Assembly (NCBI GenBank): GCA_028290325.1
Contig: JAQGJY010000260.1
Coordinates: 1-8,931, forward strand
Length of the DNA stretch: 8,931 nt
Reading direction: 5' to 3'
Source of the DNA: Tardiphaga sp.
Lineage (GTDB): Bacteria > Pseudomonadota > Alphaproteobacteria > Rhizobiales > Xanthobacteraceae
Both the position numbers and the translations under genes were made by a program. This document shows positions 1 to 6,317 of this stretch, piece by piece; the first letter of the stretch is position 1; every line of letters starts with the position of its first letter. Below the pieces are notes generated by a model that was given only the letters and a program-made list of their open reading frames with translations, did no database searches and was not told the DNA's origin.

Positions 1-212
1 ATGACGTCGCGGTGGTGATCTCGTTGTTCACGTTCCTGACCCTGTTGTTCCTGTCGCCGCTGAAGCGCGTGGGCAACACCGAAGCCGAGACCAGCGGGGA
101 CAGAGAGACCACTCAAAAGAACAAGCAGCAGGACGACGACGACAACTACAACGCGGGGCTTGACGCGCTGCACCATAGGTCATCGGGAACCTGGCAGCTT
201 GCCGATATTTAA
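1..212 (+). CDS. C-terminal end of a membrane protein, possibly an MFS-type transporter (5' truncated)
   Basis: An open frame enters from the left edge (first full codon at base 3) and stops with TAA at 210-212. It begins with about 20 hydrophobic residues (DVAVVISLFTFLTLLFLSPL), which look like a last transmembrane helix. A positively charged KR follows, then a hydrophilic tail of about 45 residues rich in Glu, Gln, Asp and Asn, including an Asp run (QQDDDDN). One final helix closed by basic residues and a soluble cytoplasmic tail fits the end of a multi-pass permease such as a major facilitator. That family call is only a guess, because no diagnostic motif lies inside the window. A GTG at 12 could start a small protein, but the frame is open upstream of it and no Shine-Dalgarno is visible, so truncation by the window edge is the simpler reading. 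Confidence 0.5.
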   Translation, partial: DVAVVISLFTFLTLLFLSPLKRVGNTEAETSGDRETTQKNKQQDDDDNYNAGLDALHHRSSGTWQLADI

Positions 213-318
213 TTTGACACATGGTTGCCAACGAGACGCAAGCTCTTGTTGCGGATGACGCATCGGGCCACATTGGCAGCTAAGAGGGTGTGCGAAGGGC
301 AATGCCCGATTGCCGCGA

Positions 319-1263
319 ATGAGAGCAGAGGGATCGGTGACCGAGACCACAGCCAGCACCACAGGTCGTTTCGAGCGTCCGTCCGAGAGGACGGGCGGGG
401 ATCGGGAGCAGATCCGTGCCGGGTCCAAGCACCCGCTCGCCACACGCATTGCAATCGTCCTGGCATGCCTGCTGGTCATTCTGATCGCCGGCTACTTTTC
501 CTTCACGACCTGGGGCATCCGGCATCAATCGCTCGACTTCACCGACACGGTCCGCAACCGCGTCATCGACGTTGACGTCGCGGTGCGCTGGGACACCGAG
601 ATGAAAGCGCGCGCCGGCATGACCAAGATGCCTGTCGCCATTCTCAGCCACGGCAACACGGTGAAATACACCGAGTATTCCTTTATCTCGAATTTGATGG
701 CGTTGCGCGGCTACCTCGTTGTGTGCATCCAGCACGATCTGCCGACCGACAAGGAGCTGGTCACGCAAGCCGGCTCGCTGTTCGTCGGCCGGTTGCAGGT
801 CTACGAGCGCGGCGAAAAGAACATCCTCTACACGATCGAGCAGTTGAAGAAGCTGTATCCCTACGCCGATTATGACAACCTCACGATGATCGGCCATTCC
901 AATGGCGGCGATATCTCGATGTTCTTCGCGCAGCAGCATCCCGGCGAAGTCGCGAAAGTGGTGACGCTGGATAATCTGCGCGTGCCATTCCTCACCGGCG
1001 GACCGAAGATTCTGTCGTTCCGCTCGAAGGATTGGAAGCCGGATCCCGGCGTCGTGCCGACCGATGCCGAGGCGAAGAAGGCCGGCATTGATATCGTTCA
1101 CACCGATGCGCAGCACACGCAGATGAGCGATCGCGGTCCTGAGAGCGTCAAGGAAAGCATCCAGAGCACGCTCGACAAGTTTCTGAGCGACGACAGCACG
1201 AGTGCGTTGTCTCCCTTCAAGCGCAAGGATCTCACCACCGATATTCGGGCGATGGGGCCTTGA
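319..1263 (+). CDS. Membrane-anchored alpha/beta hydrolase of unknown substrate
   Basis: This 314-residue protein has a polar N-terminus of about 40 residues, one hydrophobic segment at roughly 43-62 (RIAIVLACLLVILIAGYF) and then an alpha/beta hydrolase fold. It is probably an N-in protein with its catalytic domain in the periplasm. The nucleophile elbow is GHSNGG at 192-197, with Ser194 as the predicted nucleophile. SHGN at 110-113 follows a hydrophobic strand and fits the oxyanion-hole HG motif. Asp218 in TLDN and His261 or His266 near the C-terminus are candidates for the rest of the triad. The fold supports serine hydrolase chemistry (esterase, lipase or peptidase), but the substrate cannot be read from the sequence. 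The start is uncertain: ATG 319 is used here, TTG 310 is in frame upstream, and GTG 337 has the better Shine-Dalgarno (AGAGGGA just before it). The SDR gene begins 56 bp downstream on the same strand. Confidence 0.85.
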   Translation: MRAEGSVTETTASTTGRFERPSERTGGDREQIRAGSKHPLATRIAIVLACLLVILIAGYFSFTTWGIRHQSLDFTDTVRNRVIDVDVAVRWDTEMKARAGMTKMPVAILSHGNTVKYTEYSFISNLMALRGYLVVCIQHDLPTDKELVTQAGSLFVGRLQVYERGEKNILYTIEQLKKLYPYADYDNLTMIGHSNGGDISMFFAQQHPGEVAKVVTLDNLRVPFLTGGPKILSFRSKDWKPDPGVVPTDAEAKKAGIDIVHTDAQHTQMSDRGPESVKESIQSTLDKFLSDDSTSALSPFKRKDLTTDIRAMGP

Positions 1264-1307
1264 TGCGCCTTGCCTGATGCCGCATCCTTTGGCTCTCGAC
1301 ACAAAAC

Positions 1308-1313
1308 GGGAGA
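1308..1313 (+). promoter_or_regulatory. Ribosome binding site of the SDR gene
   Basis: GGGAGA lies six bases before the ATG at 1320 and supports that start. Confidence 0.6.
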
Positions 1314-1319
1314 CCAGGG

Positions 1320-2069
1320 ATGCGGTTGAAGGGCAAAACGGCGCTCGTCACGGGAGGCGCTTCGGGATTCGGCGCGGAGATCGCGCGATCCTACGTGCGC
1401 GAGGGCGCCAAGGTCGTCATTCTCGATCTCAACAAAACAGGCGCGGAGGCCGTGGCCAAGGAAGCCGGCGGCGGAACGATCGCGTTCGCGGGTGACGTCA
1501 CCAAAAAATCCGACATCGACGCCGCCGTCAAAACCGTCGTCGATGCGTTCGGCTCGCTCGACATTGTCGTCAACAACGCCGGCTGGACCTTCCGCAACAA
1601 GCCGCTGATGGAGGTCACGGAAGACGAATTCGACAAGGTCTTCGCGATCAACGTCAAGTCGATCTTCCTGATGACCAATGCGGTGGTGCCGCAGATGCGG
1701 AAGCAGGGCAGCGGCAACATCATCAATATCGGCTCGACCGCCGGCGTGCGGCCGCGTCCGGGGCTGACCTGGTACAACGGCACCAAGGGCGCGGTGAACC
1801 TGATGTCGAAATCGATGGCGGTTGAACTCGCGCCGGATCGAATCCGCGTCAATTGCATCGCGCCGGTGATGGGCGAGACCGGATTGCTCGAGGCGTTCAT
1901 GGGCATGCCGGACACGCCGGAGAACCGCGCGAAGTTTCTCGCCACCATTCCGCTCGGCCGGCTCTCGACGCCAACCGACATCGCCAACGCCTGCGTTTAT
2001 CTCGGCGGTGACGAGTCGATCTTCATCACCGGCGTCATCTTGCCGGTCGATGGCGGGCGCACGGTCTGA
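1320..2069 (+). CDS. SDR-family NAD(P)-dependent oxidoreductase (classical type)
   Basis: This 249-residue protein is the usual length for a classical short-chain dehydrogenase/reductase. It has the Rossmann glycine motif TGGASGFG at 11-18, Asp59 in GDV for adenine contact, NNAG at 85-88 and the catalytic set Asn111, Ser139, Tyr152 and Lys156 (Y-N-G-T-K). Asp36 at the end of the second strand (VILDL) favours NAD over NADP by the usual family rule. The C-terminal GVILPVDGGRTV is the standard family ending. Expected chemistry is reversible oxidation of a secondary alcohol or reduction of a keto group in the cytoplasm. The substrate is not determinable, and automatic labels such as 3-oxoacyl-ACP reductase or glucose dehydrogenase would be over-calls. 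The hydrolase gene upstream could share a transcript, since only 56 bp separate them, but no promoter evidence settles this. The gene converges on the solute-binding protein gene. Confidence 0.93.
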   Translation: MRLKGKTALVTGGASGFGAEIARSYVREGAKVVILDLNKTGAEAVAKEAGGGTIAFAGDVTKKSDIDAAVKTVVDAFGSLDIVVNNAGWTFRNKPLMEVTEDEFDKVFAINVKSIFLMTNAVVPQMRKQGSGNIINIGSTAGVRPRPGLTWYNGTKGAVNLMSKSMAVELAPDRIRVNCIAPVMGETGLLEAFMGMPDTPENRAKFLATIPLGRLSTPTDIANACVYLGGDESIFITGVILPVDGGRTV

Positions 2070-2076
2070 CTTTCCG

Positions 2077-2106
2077 GCAGATGGAGGTCATTTGACCTCC
2101 ATCTGC
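2077..2106. terminator. Perfect 14-bp inverted repeat between convergent genes, probable bidirectional terminator
   Basis: The left arm GCAGATGGAGGTCA (2077-2090) is followed by TT and the exact complement TGACCTCCATCTGC (2093-2106). It starts 8 bp after the SDR stop. It also contains the stop codon (2088-2090) and the last five codons of the opposite gene (L-Q-M-E-V, plus part of K). Placement between two converging genes fits a shared transcription end, but neither side carries a real T-tract, so it may act through Rho or as a stabilising 3' hairpin instead. Confidence 0.6.
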
Positions 2107-3092
2107 AAACCTTCCTTGTCGATGATGCCCTTGAACTTCGCGGTCTCGGCCGTGACGAAGGACGAGAATTGCTCCGGCGTGCCGTAGTCGAGCGTCGCGC
2201 CCATGGCCAATGTCGTGCGCTTGGTTTCCTCCTTCGCCAACAACACCTTGATCTGCTGGTTGAGCGCGGTGACGGCCTCGGTCGGCGTGCTCTTGGGATA
2301 GAAGGCGCCGAACCACGACGACACATCGAAGGGCGCCAGTTCGGGCGCGGTTTCGCGCATCGCCGGCACGTTCGGGGCCTGCGCGCTGCGCTCCTGCGTC
2401 GTCACGGCGAGACCGATCAGCTTGCCGTCGAGCACTTGCGGCAGCGACGGATACAGATTGTCGAACAGGATCTGGATATCGCCCGCCAGCGCGGCCTGTA
2501 ACGCGGGCCCGGCGCCCCTGAACGGCACGTGCTGCATCTTCAATCCGGTGAGCTGAAGCCACCACGCGCCGGTCAGATGCGGGCTCTGGCCGACGCCAGA
2601 CGAGCCGTAATTCAACTTGTCGGGGTTGGCTTTGATGTAAGCGATCAGCTCCGGGATCGTCTTGATCGGCACGCTCGGATGCGCGCAGACGATATTCGGA
2701 ATCCGGATCATGTTGCTGACCGGCTGAAGCTGCTCGGGCTTGTAGGTCAGGTTCTTGAAGATGCTGTAGGCGATCGCGTTGGGGCCGGGATTGCCCATCA
2801 GAATGGTGTGGCCATCGCCCTTCAGGCGCGCGACCTCGGCGGCGCCGATCGTGCCGCCGCCGCCCGAGCGGTTCTCCACGACGACCGATTGACCCCACAC
2901 CGGTTGCAGGTGCGCGGCCAGCAGGCGGCCCATCACATCCGTGCTGCCGCCGGCGGCGGCCGGTACGATGATTCGAACGGTCTCGGTCGGTTTCCACTCG
3001 CCGGCAGCGCGGCCGATGCTTGGCATCGCGACGCCGGCGGACATCGCGGCCGCGGCGGTCAGGATCGTGCGGCGTGAAAAGTGATCGGTCAT
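2088..3092 (-). CDS. Bug/TctC-family periplasmic solute-binding protein (tripartite tricarboxylate transporter type), Tat-exported
   Basis: This 334-residue protein is the typical length of Bug receptors. The N-terminus carries a twin-arginine signal (SRRTIL, Arg7-Arg8) followed by an Ala-rich core and a likely cleavage site near residue 29-30. Export in folded form by Tat is therefore expected. The mature part opens with VRIIVPAAAGGSTDVMGRLLA and has VVENRSGGGGTIGA (71-84), NYGSSGVGQSPHLTG (161-175), VPFRGAGPALQALAG-like sequence (189-204) and the D-N-L-Y-P-S-L-P-Q strand, all hallmarks of TctC/Bug proteins. These usually bind carboxylates such as citrate, tricarballylate, aromatic acids or amino acids. 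The ligand cannot be assigned here. No TctA or TctB membrane component lies in the window, so it is an orphan receptor, a common situation in this clade. A strong Shine-Dalgarno (AGAGGGAGA on the - strand, 3096-3108 region) precedes the ATG. Confidence 0.93.
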   Translation of the reverse strand: MTDHFSRRTILTAAAAMSAGVAMPSIGRAAGEWKPTETVRIIVPAAAGGSTDVMGRLLAAHLQPVWGQSVVVENRSGGGGTIGAAEVARLKGDGHTILMGNPGPNAIAYSIFKNLTYKPEQLQPVSNMIRIPNIVCAHPSVPIKTIPELIAYIKANPDKLNYGSSGVGQSPHLTGAWWLQLTGLKMQHVPFRGAGPALQAALAGDIQILFDNLYPSLPQVLDGKLIGLAVTTQERSAQAPNVPAMRETAPELAPFDVSSWFGAFYPKSTPTEAVTALNQQIKVLLAKEETKRTTLAMGATLDYGTPEQFSSFVTAETAKFKGIIDKEGLQMEVK

Positions 3093-3127
3093 GTCGTCTC
3101 CCTCTTTGATCTTTTTGATTGATCAGG

Positions 3128-3156
3128 AGACTACGGGCCGCGTCCGCTTGCGGCAA
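3128..3156 (-). promoter_or_regulatory. Candidate sigma-70 promoter for the solute-binding protein gene
   Basis: Reading the - strand, TTGCCG (3156-3151) and TAGTCT (3133-3128) are separated by 17 bp. This would put the transcript start near 3121 and leave a leader of about 30 bases. A 13-bp inverted repeat, GCTTGC-G-GCAAGC (3146-3158), covers the -35 element and could be an operator. The match is moderate, and no regulator gene is adjacent. Confidence 0.3.
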
Positions 3157-3170
3157 GCCGGCGCATGGTG

Positions 3171-3209
3171 CGGCTCAAACGAAACAAGCCCCGTGCGGCG
3201 CGCGGGGCT
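3171..3209 (-). terminator. Intrinsic terminator of bamE
   Basis: On the - strand, 22 bp past the bamE stop, the arms AGCCCCG (3209-3203) and CGGGGCT (3193-3187) form a 7-bp GC-rich stem. A T-rich tract (TGTTTCGTTT) follows. This is a good Rho-independent terminator shape. It also insulates the promoter of the next - strand gene from bamE read-through. Confidence 0.7.
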
Positions 3210-3230
3210 GCTTCGACGAGATGCGGCGAA

Positions 3231-3716
3231 CTACCGGAAGCTGATCAGCTTGAACAGCGGCGCGAGATAGCTCATTTCCTGACCGGAGGTCGGCGTCGTA
3301 CGGCTGATGAAATCGAAGATACGACCGTCCTGCATGCCGTAATTGGCGAGCCGCACGACCTGACGGTTCTTGTCGAAATAGACCGCGATGACGCGCTGAT
3401 CGATGATCTGCGGGTTCATGAACGCGACCTTCCGCTCCGACCGCTGCGAGATGTAATAGAACACCTCGCCGCTCAGCGTCGCGACGGTCGATGGCGTCCC
3501 GAGCACGATCAGCACCTGATCCTGACTGGCGCCGATCGGGATCTGTTCCAGCGCGCCCGGCGGCAGGATGTAGCCCTTCTGGAATTGCTCCGAGGTGCAG
3601 GCCGGCAATAAAGCGCAGCCGAGCGCCATCGCCAGCGCAACACGCGCGGCGCGCCAGCGTCCGGCACGGGCCGGGCGAAAGGCCAACGCGGGGGCGGTTT
3701 CACGTGTCATGGTCAT
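3231..3716 (-). CDS. bamE: Outer membrane protein assembly factor BamE (SmpA/OmlA family lipoprotein)
   Basis: This is a small lipoprotein subunit of the BAM complex, which folds beta-barrel proteins into the outer membrane. The 161-residue product has a basic N-terminus, a hydrophobic stretch and a lipobox LPAC with the lipidated Cys at residue 40. The N-region before it is longer than usual. The mature part carries the SmpA/OmlA pattern: IPIGASQDQVLIVLGTPST (59-77), then alternating strands with FYYIS (86-90) and a V-I-A-V-Y-F-D strand near 109-115. The aromatic C-terminal extension is typical of alphaproteobacterial members. Two in-frame ATGs (3716 and 3710) are equally plausible starts, and neither has a clear Shine-Dalgarno. 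The stop is TAG. The gene diverges from the cytochrome bc1 chaperone gene and ends at an intrinsic terminator. Confidence 0.9.
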   Translation of the reverse strand: MTMTRETAPALAFRPARAGRWRAARVALAMALGCALLPACTSEQFQKGYILPPGALEQIPIGASQDQVLIVLGTPSTVATLSGEVFYYISQRSERKVAFMNPQIIDQRVIAVYFDKNRQVVRLANYGMQDGRIFDFISRTTPTSGQEMSYLAPLFKLISFR

Positions 3717-3816
3717 GCGGGCGTAGGTCCAGCTATTGCATCGGGCGAAGCGTTGACGTACCGGGCAGCATCACAGAATGCAACAGAAGGGCCTGCCAGC
3801 CCGTTAATGGACCACC
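3717..3816. promoter_or_regulatory. Divergent intergenic region between bamE and the CBP3-type chaperone gene
   Basis: The region is 100 bp and must hold the promoters of both divergent genes. A TTGACG at about 3755 could be a -35 for the + strand gene, but the sequence 17 bp further (GAATGC) is a poor -10. On the - strand no hexamer pair is convincing. TTGCAT (about 3736) and ATGCAA (about 3778) form a widely spaced 6-bp inverted pair of unknown meaning. Individual promoter elements cannot be placed with confidence. Confidence 0.4.
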
Positions 3817-4377
3817 ATGCTCTGGCCGTTCAATCGATTGACAACAAGCCCCGCGTCGCGCGGCACCATTGGTGCGATCTATGGCGCCATCGTGGCGCAG
3901 GCCCGGACGCCCGCGTTTTACACGGATCTGGCCGTTCCCGACACGCTCGCGGGTCGGCTCGATATGGTGATTCTGCATCTGTGGCTGATGTTGCGGCGGC
4001 TCCGCGCCACCGGCGATTCCGACCAGCTCGGGCAGGCGCTGATCGATCATTTCTGCAGCGATATGGACGACAATCTGCGCGAGCTTGGCACCAGTGACCT
4101 CAAGGTTCCCAAGAAGCTGCTCGAATTCAACGAAGCGTTTTATGGCCGGGCGCGAGCCTATGACGAGGCGCTCGCAGCCGGCGGAGACGAGCCGCTGGTG
4201 GCTGCGCTGGAGCGTAACGTCTATAACGGTCAGCGTGTTGCGGCTGCGCCGGGACTTGCACGCTATGTCATGCGCGCCATCGTGACTCTCGAGGGGGCTG
4301 ATACCGCAACGTTGGGGCGAGGCGACCTGCGCTTCCCGCCGCCGCTCGAAAGCCCCGTCAAAGGAGATGCCGCGTGA
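3817..4377 (+). CDS. Ubiquinol-cytochrome c chaperone family protein (CBP3-like)
   Basis: This 186-residue protein belongs to the CBP3/UQCC1 family, whose mitochondrial members help assemble cytochrome b into the bc1 complex. The bacterial homologue is presumed to do the same for respiratory complex III, but this is inferred. Recognisable stretches are YGAIVAQARTPAFYTDLAVPDTLAGR (22-47; only the start and end are most conserved), DMVILHLWL (49-57), the D-H-F-C-S-D-M-D-D-N-L-R-E-L-G block (77-91) and the AFYGRARAYDEAL block (107-119). No signal peptide or clear membrane span is seen, so it is cytoplasmic or membrane-peripheral. The ATG at 3817 has only a weak Shine-Dalgarno. The stop overlaps the next gene's start as GTGA, which suggests translational coupling. 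Confidence 0.9.
   Translation: MLWPFNRLTTSPASRGTIGAIYGAIVAQARTPAFYTDLAVPDTLAGRLDMVILHLWLMLRRLRATGDSDQLGQALIDHFCSDMDDNLRELGTSDLKVPKKLLEFNEAFYGRARAYDEALAAGGDEPLVAALERNVYNGQRVAAAPGLARYVMRAIVTLEGADTATLGRGDLRFPPPLESPVKGDAA
4361..4367 (+). promoter_or_regulatory. Ribosome binding site that fixes the GTG start of the DUF177 gene
   Basis: AAGGAGA lies six bases before the GTG at 4374, inside the last codons of the chaperone gene. It supports this start, which overlaps the upstream TGA by four bases. Confidence 0.7.
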
Positions 4378-5063
4378 CCTGGCGAAAAGATAAATCGGGC
4401 GATCGCAAACCACCGCGCGGCGGCAAGCCCGAGCGCGAGACCAAGCCAGCGGAAGGCGCCAAGTCCGCGCGTGAGGACGGCAAGACGCCGCGCGGCTTCG
4501 TGCGGCCCGAACACATCGCGCCGGACCCATGGCGGGTGCCGATCGTGGTTGAGCAAATCTCGGATACCGGCGTCGAGCGCAGCATCGTCGCCGATGCCGG
4601 TCAACTGGCCGCGATCGCCACAACCGGCGGTCTCCGCAGCGTCCATGCCGCGCGCGCGACGTTCACGCTGCAGCCGATTCGCGACGGCCAGGTTCAGGTG
4701 ACCGGCCGGGTCACCGCGCGGATCGGGCAGGTTTGTGTCGTTTCGCTGGATGATATCGACAGCGATATCGATGAGGAGATCGACATCATCTTCGCGCCGC
4801 CGTCGAAAATTCCGCCGATGGCCTCGACGATCGACGATTCCGGAGATGACGAGGCCGCGATTCCCGATCCGCCGGAGCCGATCGAGAACGGCGTCATCGA
4901 TATCGGCCGGGTCGCGACCGACGCGCTGTTCCTCGCCGTCGATCCCTATCCTCGCAAACCGGGCGCCGTGCTCGCGCTGCCGGCCGAGCCGGACGATCCG
5001 GAGGAACACCCGTTCGCGGCGCTGAAGGCTTTGCAAGGCGCGCCGAAGACGAAACCCGACTAA
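4374..5063 (+). CDS. DUF177 / YceD-family protein
   Basis: This 229-residue protein opens with about 45 residues rich in Lys, Arg, Gly and Pro, probably disordered. The YceD/DUF177 domain starts near PWRVPIVVEQI (52-62). The family signature G-R-V-x-A-R-I-G-Q-V-C-V-V-S-L (111-125) is present with a single cysteine (Cys121), not the paired cysteines seen in some other lineages. An acidic loop (SDIDEEIDIIFAPP) follows, and the conserved tail DPEEHPFAALKALQ lies near the end. In many bacteria yceD lies beside rpmF (ribosomal protein L32) and plsX, and roles in ribosome or rRNA maturation have been proposed. No rpmF is present here, but plsX follows 192 bp later. The molecular function should be treated as unknown. 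The GTG start overlaps the upstream gene's stop. Confidence 0.9.
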   Translation: MTWRKDKSGDRKPPRGGKPERETKPAEGAKSAREDGKTPRGFVRPEHIAPDPWRVPIVVEQISDTGVERSIVADAGQLAAIATTGGLRSVHAARATFTLQPIRDGQVQVTGRVTARIGQVCVVSLDDIDSDIDEEIDIIFAPPSKIPPMASTIDDSGDDEAAIPDPPEPIENGVIDIGRVATDALFLAVDPYPRKPGAVLALPAEPDDPEEHPFAALKALQGAPKTKPD

Positions 5064-5119
5064 CTGCCCTTGATTCCGGGGCACGGTCGGCTTCAGGTTA
5101 GGCGGGTCAGGTCAAGATG

Positions 5120-5147
5120 TTGTATCGGGCCGGAGAAACGCTATTGT
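5120..5147 (+). promoter_or_regulatory. Weak candidate promoter upstream of plsX
   Basis: TTGTAT (5120-5125) and TATTGT (5142-5147) are separated by 16 bp within the 192-bp gap between the DUF177 gene and plsX. The gap is large enough for a promoter, but both hexamers are imperfect. No terminator was seen after the DUF177 gene, so read-through is equally possible. Confidence 0.25.
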
Positions 5148-5255
5148 CCCGCCGGTCGCGCGCCGATCGCGCCGACCGCCCGTTGCCTGTGGTAACGGAA
5201 TGTCCAGCCGCGGCCGAGCCCGCTCAACCGCATTCACCAGGTCTTCGGGACATCC

Positions 5256-6317
5256 ATGCCGCAAAAGGTTCGTATCGCGCTTGACGCCATGGGCGGCGAC
5301 TTCGGCCCGTCGGTCGTCGTGCCCGGCGCCGCGCTCTCGCTGGTCCGCCATCCCGACAGCGAGTTCCTGCTGTTCGGCGACAGCGCGTTGATCGAAGCGG
5401 AACTGGCCAAGCATCCGGCGCTGAAGAAGGTGTCGCAGGTCTTCCACACCGACGTCGCCGTCAGCATGCACGACAAGCCCAGTCAGGCGCTGCGGCGCGG
5501 CCGCAAGGTGTCGTCGATGTGGCTGGCGATCGACGCCGTCAAACGAGGCGCCGCCGACGTGGCGTTGTCGGCCGGCAATACCGGCGCGTTGATGGCGATG
5601 GCGCGATTTTGCCTCCGCACGCTGCCGGGCATCGATCGTCCGGCGATCGCCGCCATATGGCCGACGATGCGCGGCGACTCCGTCGTGCTCGACCTCGGCG
5701 CGACCATCGGTGGCGACGCCGAGCATCTCAAGACGCTGGCGATCATGGGCAGCGCGATGGCGCGCGTGCTGTTCGATCTCGAACGCCCGACCGTTGGCCT
5801 GCTGAATATCGGCGTCGAGGAAATCAAGGGCAGCGAGGAAATCCGCGATGCCGCCGAGCTGTTGCGCGCGCTCGATCTGCCGCAACTGAACTTCATCGGC
5901 TTTGTCGAAGGCGACGGCATCGGCAAAGGCGCGGCCGACGTGATCGTCACCGAGGGCTTCAGTGGCAACATCGCCTTGAAGGCGGCGGAAGGCACCGCGC
6001 GGCAGATTTCCGAATACCTTCGCAGCGCCATGTCGCGGACCTGGCGGTCCCGGATCGGCTATCTGTTCGCGCGCGGCGCGTTCAAGGCGCTGCGTGACAA
6101 GATGGACCCGTCGAAATCGAATGGCGGCGTGTTTCTCGGCCTCAACGGCATCGTCGTCAAAAGCCATGGCGGAACCGATGCGGACGGCTTTGCCTACGCC
6201 GTCGATGTTGGCTATGACATGGTCAAATACGATCTCCTGACGAAGATCAATCAAACGCTCAATCGCGACGGCGGTGTAATGACATCGGCACCGACCGCGC
6301 AGGAGGCTGTCTCGTGA
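5256..6317 (+). CDS. plsX: Phosphate acyltransferase PlsX
   Basis: PlsX converts acyl-ACP and phosphate to acyl-phosphate, the donor that PlsY uses to acylate glycerol-3-phosphate in phospholipid synthesis. It is a soluble or peripheral membrane enzyme. The 353 residues match the family length. Signature segments are IALDAMGGDFGP (7-18), SAGNTGALMA (105-114), LDLGATIGGDAEHL (145-158), GFVEGDGIGKGAADVIVTEG (215-234) with FSGNIALK after it, and LGLNGIVVKSHGG (294-306). The start ATG at 5256 places the conserved motif at the normal distance from the N-terminus, although the Shine-Dalgarno is weak. The TGA overlaps the fabH GTG by four bases, so the two enzymes of lipid initiation are probably co-translated. 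Confidence 0.97.
   Translation: MPQKVRIALDAMGGDFGPSVVVPGAALSLVRHPDSEFLLFGDSALIEAELAKHPALKKVSQVFHTDVAVSMHDKPSQALRRGRKVSSMWLAIDAVKRGAADVALSAGNTGALMAMARFCLRTLPGIDRPAIAAIWPTMRGDSVVLDLGATIGGDAEHLKTLAIMGSAMARVLFDLERPTVGLLNIGVEEIKGSEEIRDAAELLRALDLPQLNFIGFVEGDGIGKGAADVIVTEGFSGNIALKAAEGTARQISEYLRSAMSRTWRSRIGYLFARGAFKALRDKMDPSKSNGGVFLGLNGIVVKSHGGTDADGFAYAVDVGYDMVKYDLLTKINQTLNRDGGVMTSAPTAQEAVS
6301..6306 (+). promoter_or_regulatory. Strong ribosome binding site of fabH inside the plsX 3' end
   Basis: A full AGGAGG precedes the GTG at 6314 by seven bases. It settles the GTG start and would allow efficient re-initiation by ribosomes finishing plsX. Confidence 0.8.

Noticed and set aside
214..228. TTGACACATGGTTGCC as a sigma-54 or sigma-70 promoter before the hydrolase gene
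   Set aside because: The -24 GG is GA and the spacing to TTGC is one base short for sigma-54. For sigma-70 the TTGACA is perfect, but the hexamer 17 bp downstream is CGCAAG, not a usable -10.
280..1302. Long - strand open frame opposite the hydrolase gene (340 codons)
   Set aside because: It is antisense to a well-supported gene, has Arg/Ala/His-biased composition typical of a shadow frame in GC-rich DNA, and shows no domain.
3733..5084. - strand open frames opposite the chaperone and DUF177 genes
   Set aside because: Both + strand genes match known families with a stop-start overlap; the antisense products are compositional shadows.
5112..6254. Long - strand open frame opposite plsX (380 codons)
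   Set aside because: plsX on the + strand is unmistakable. The antisense product is rich in Arg, Ala, His and Gln with no family motif.
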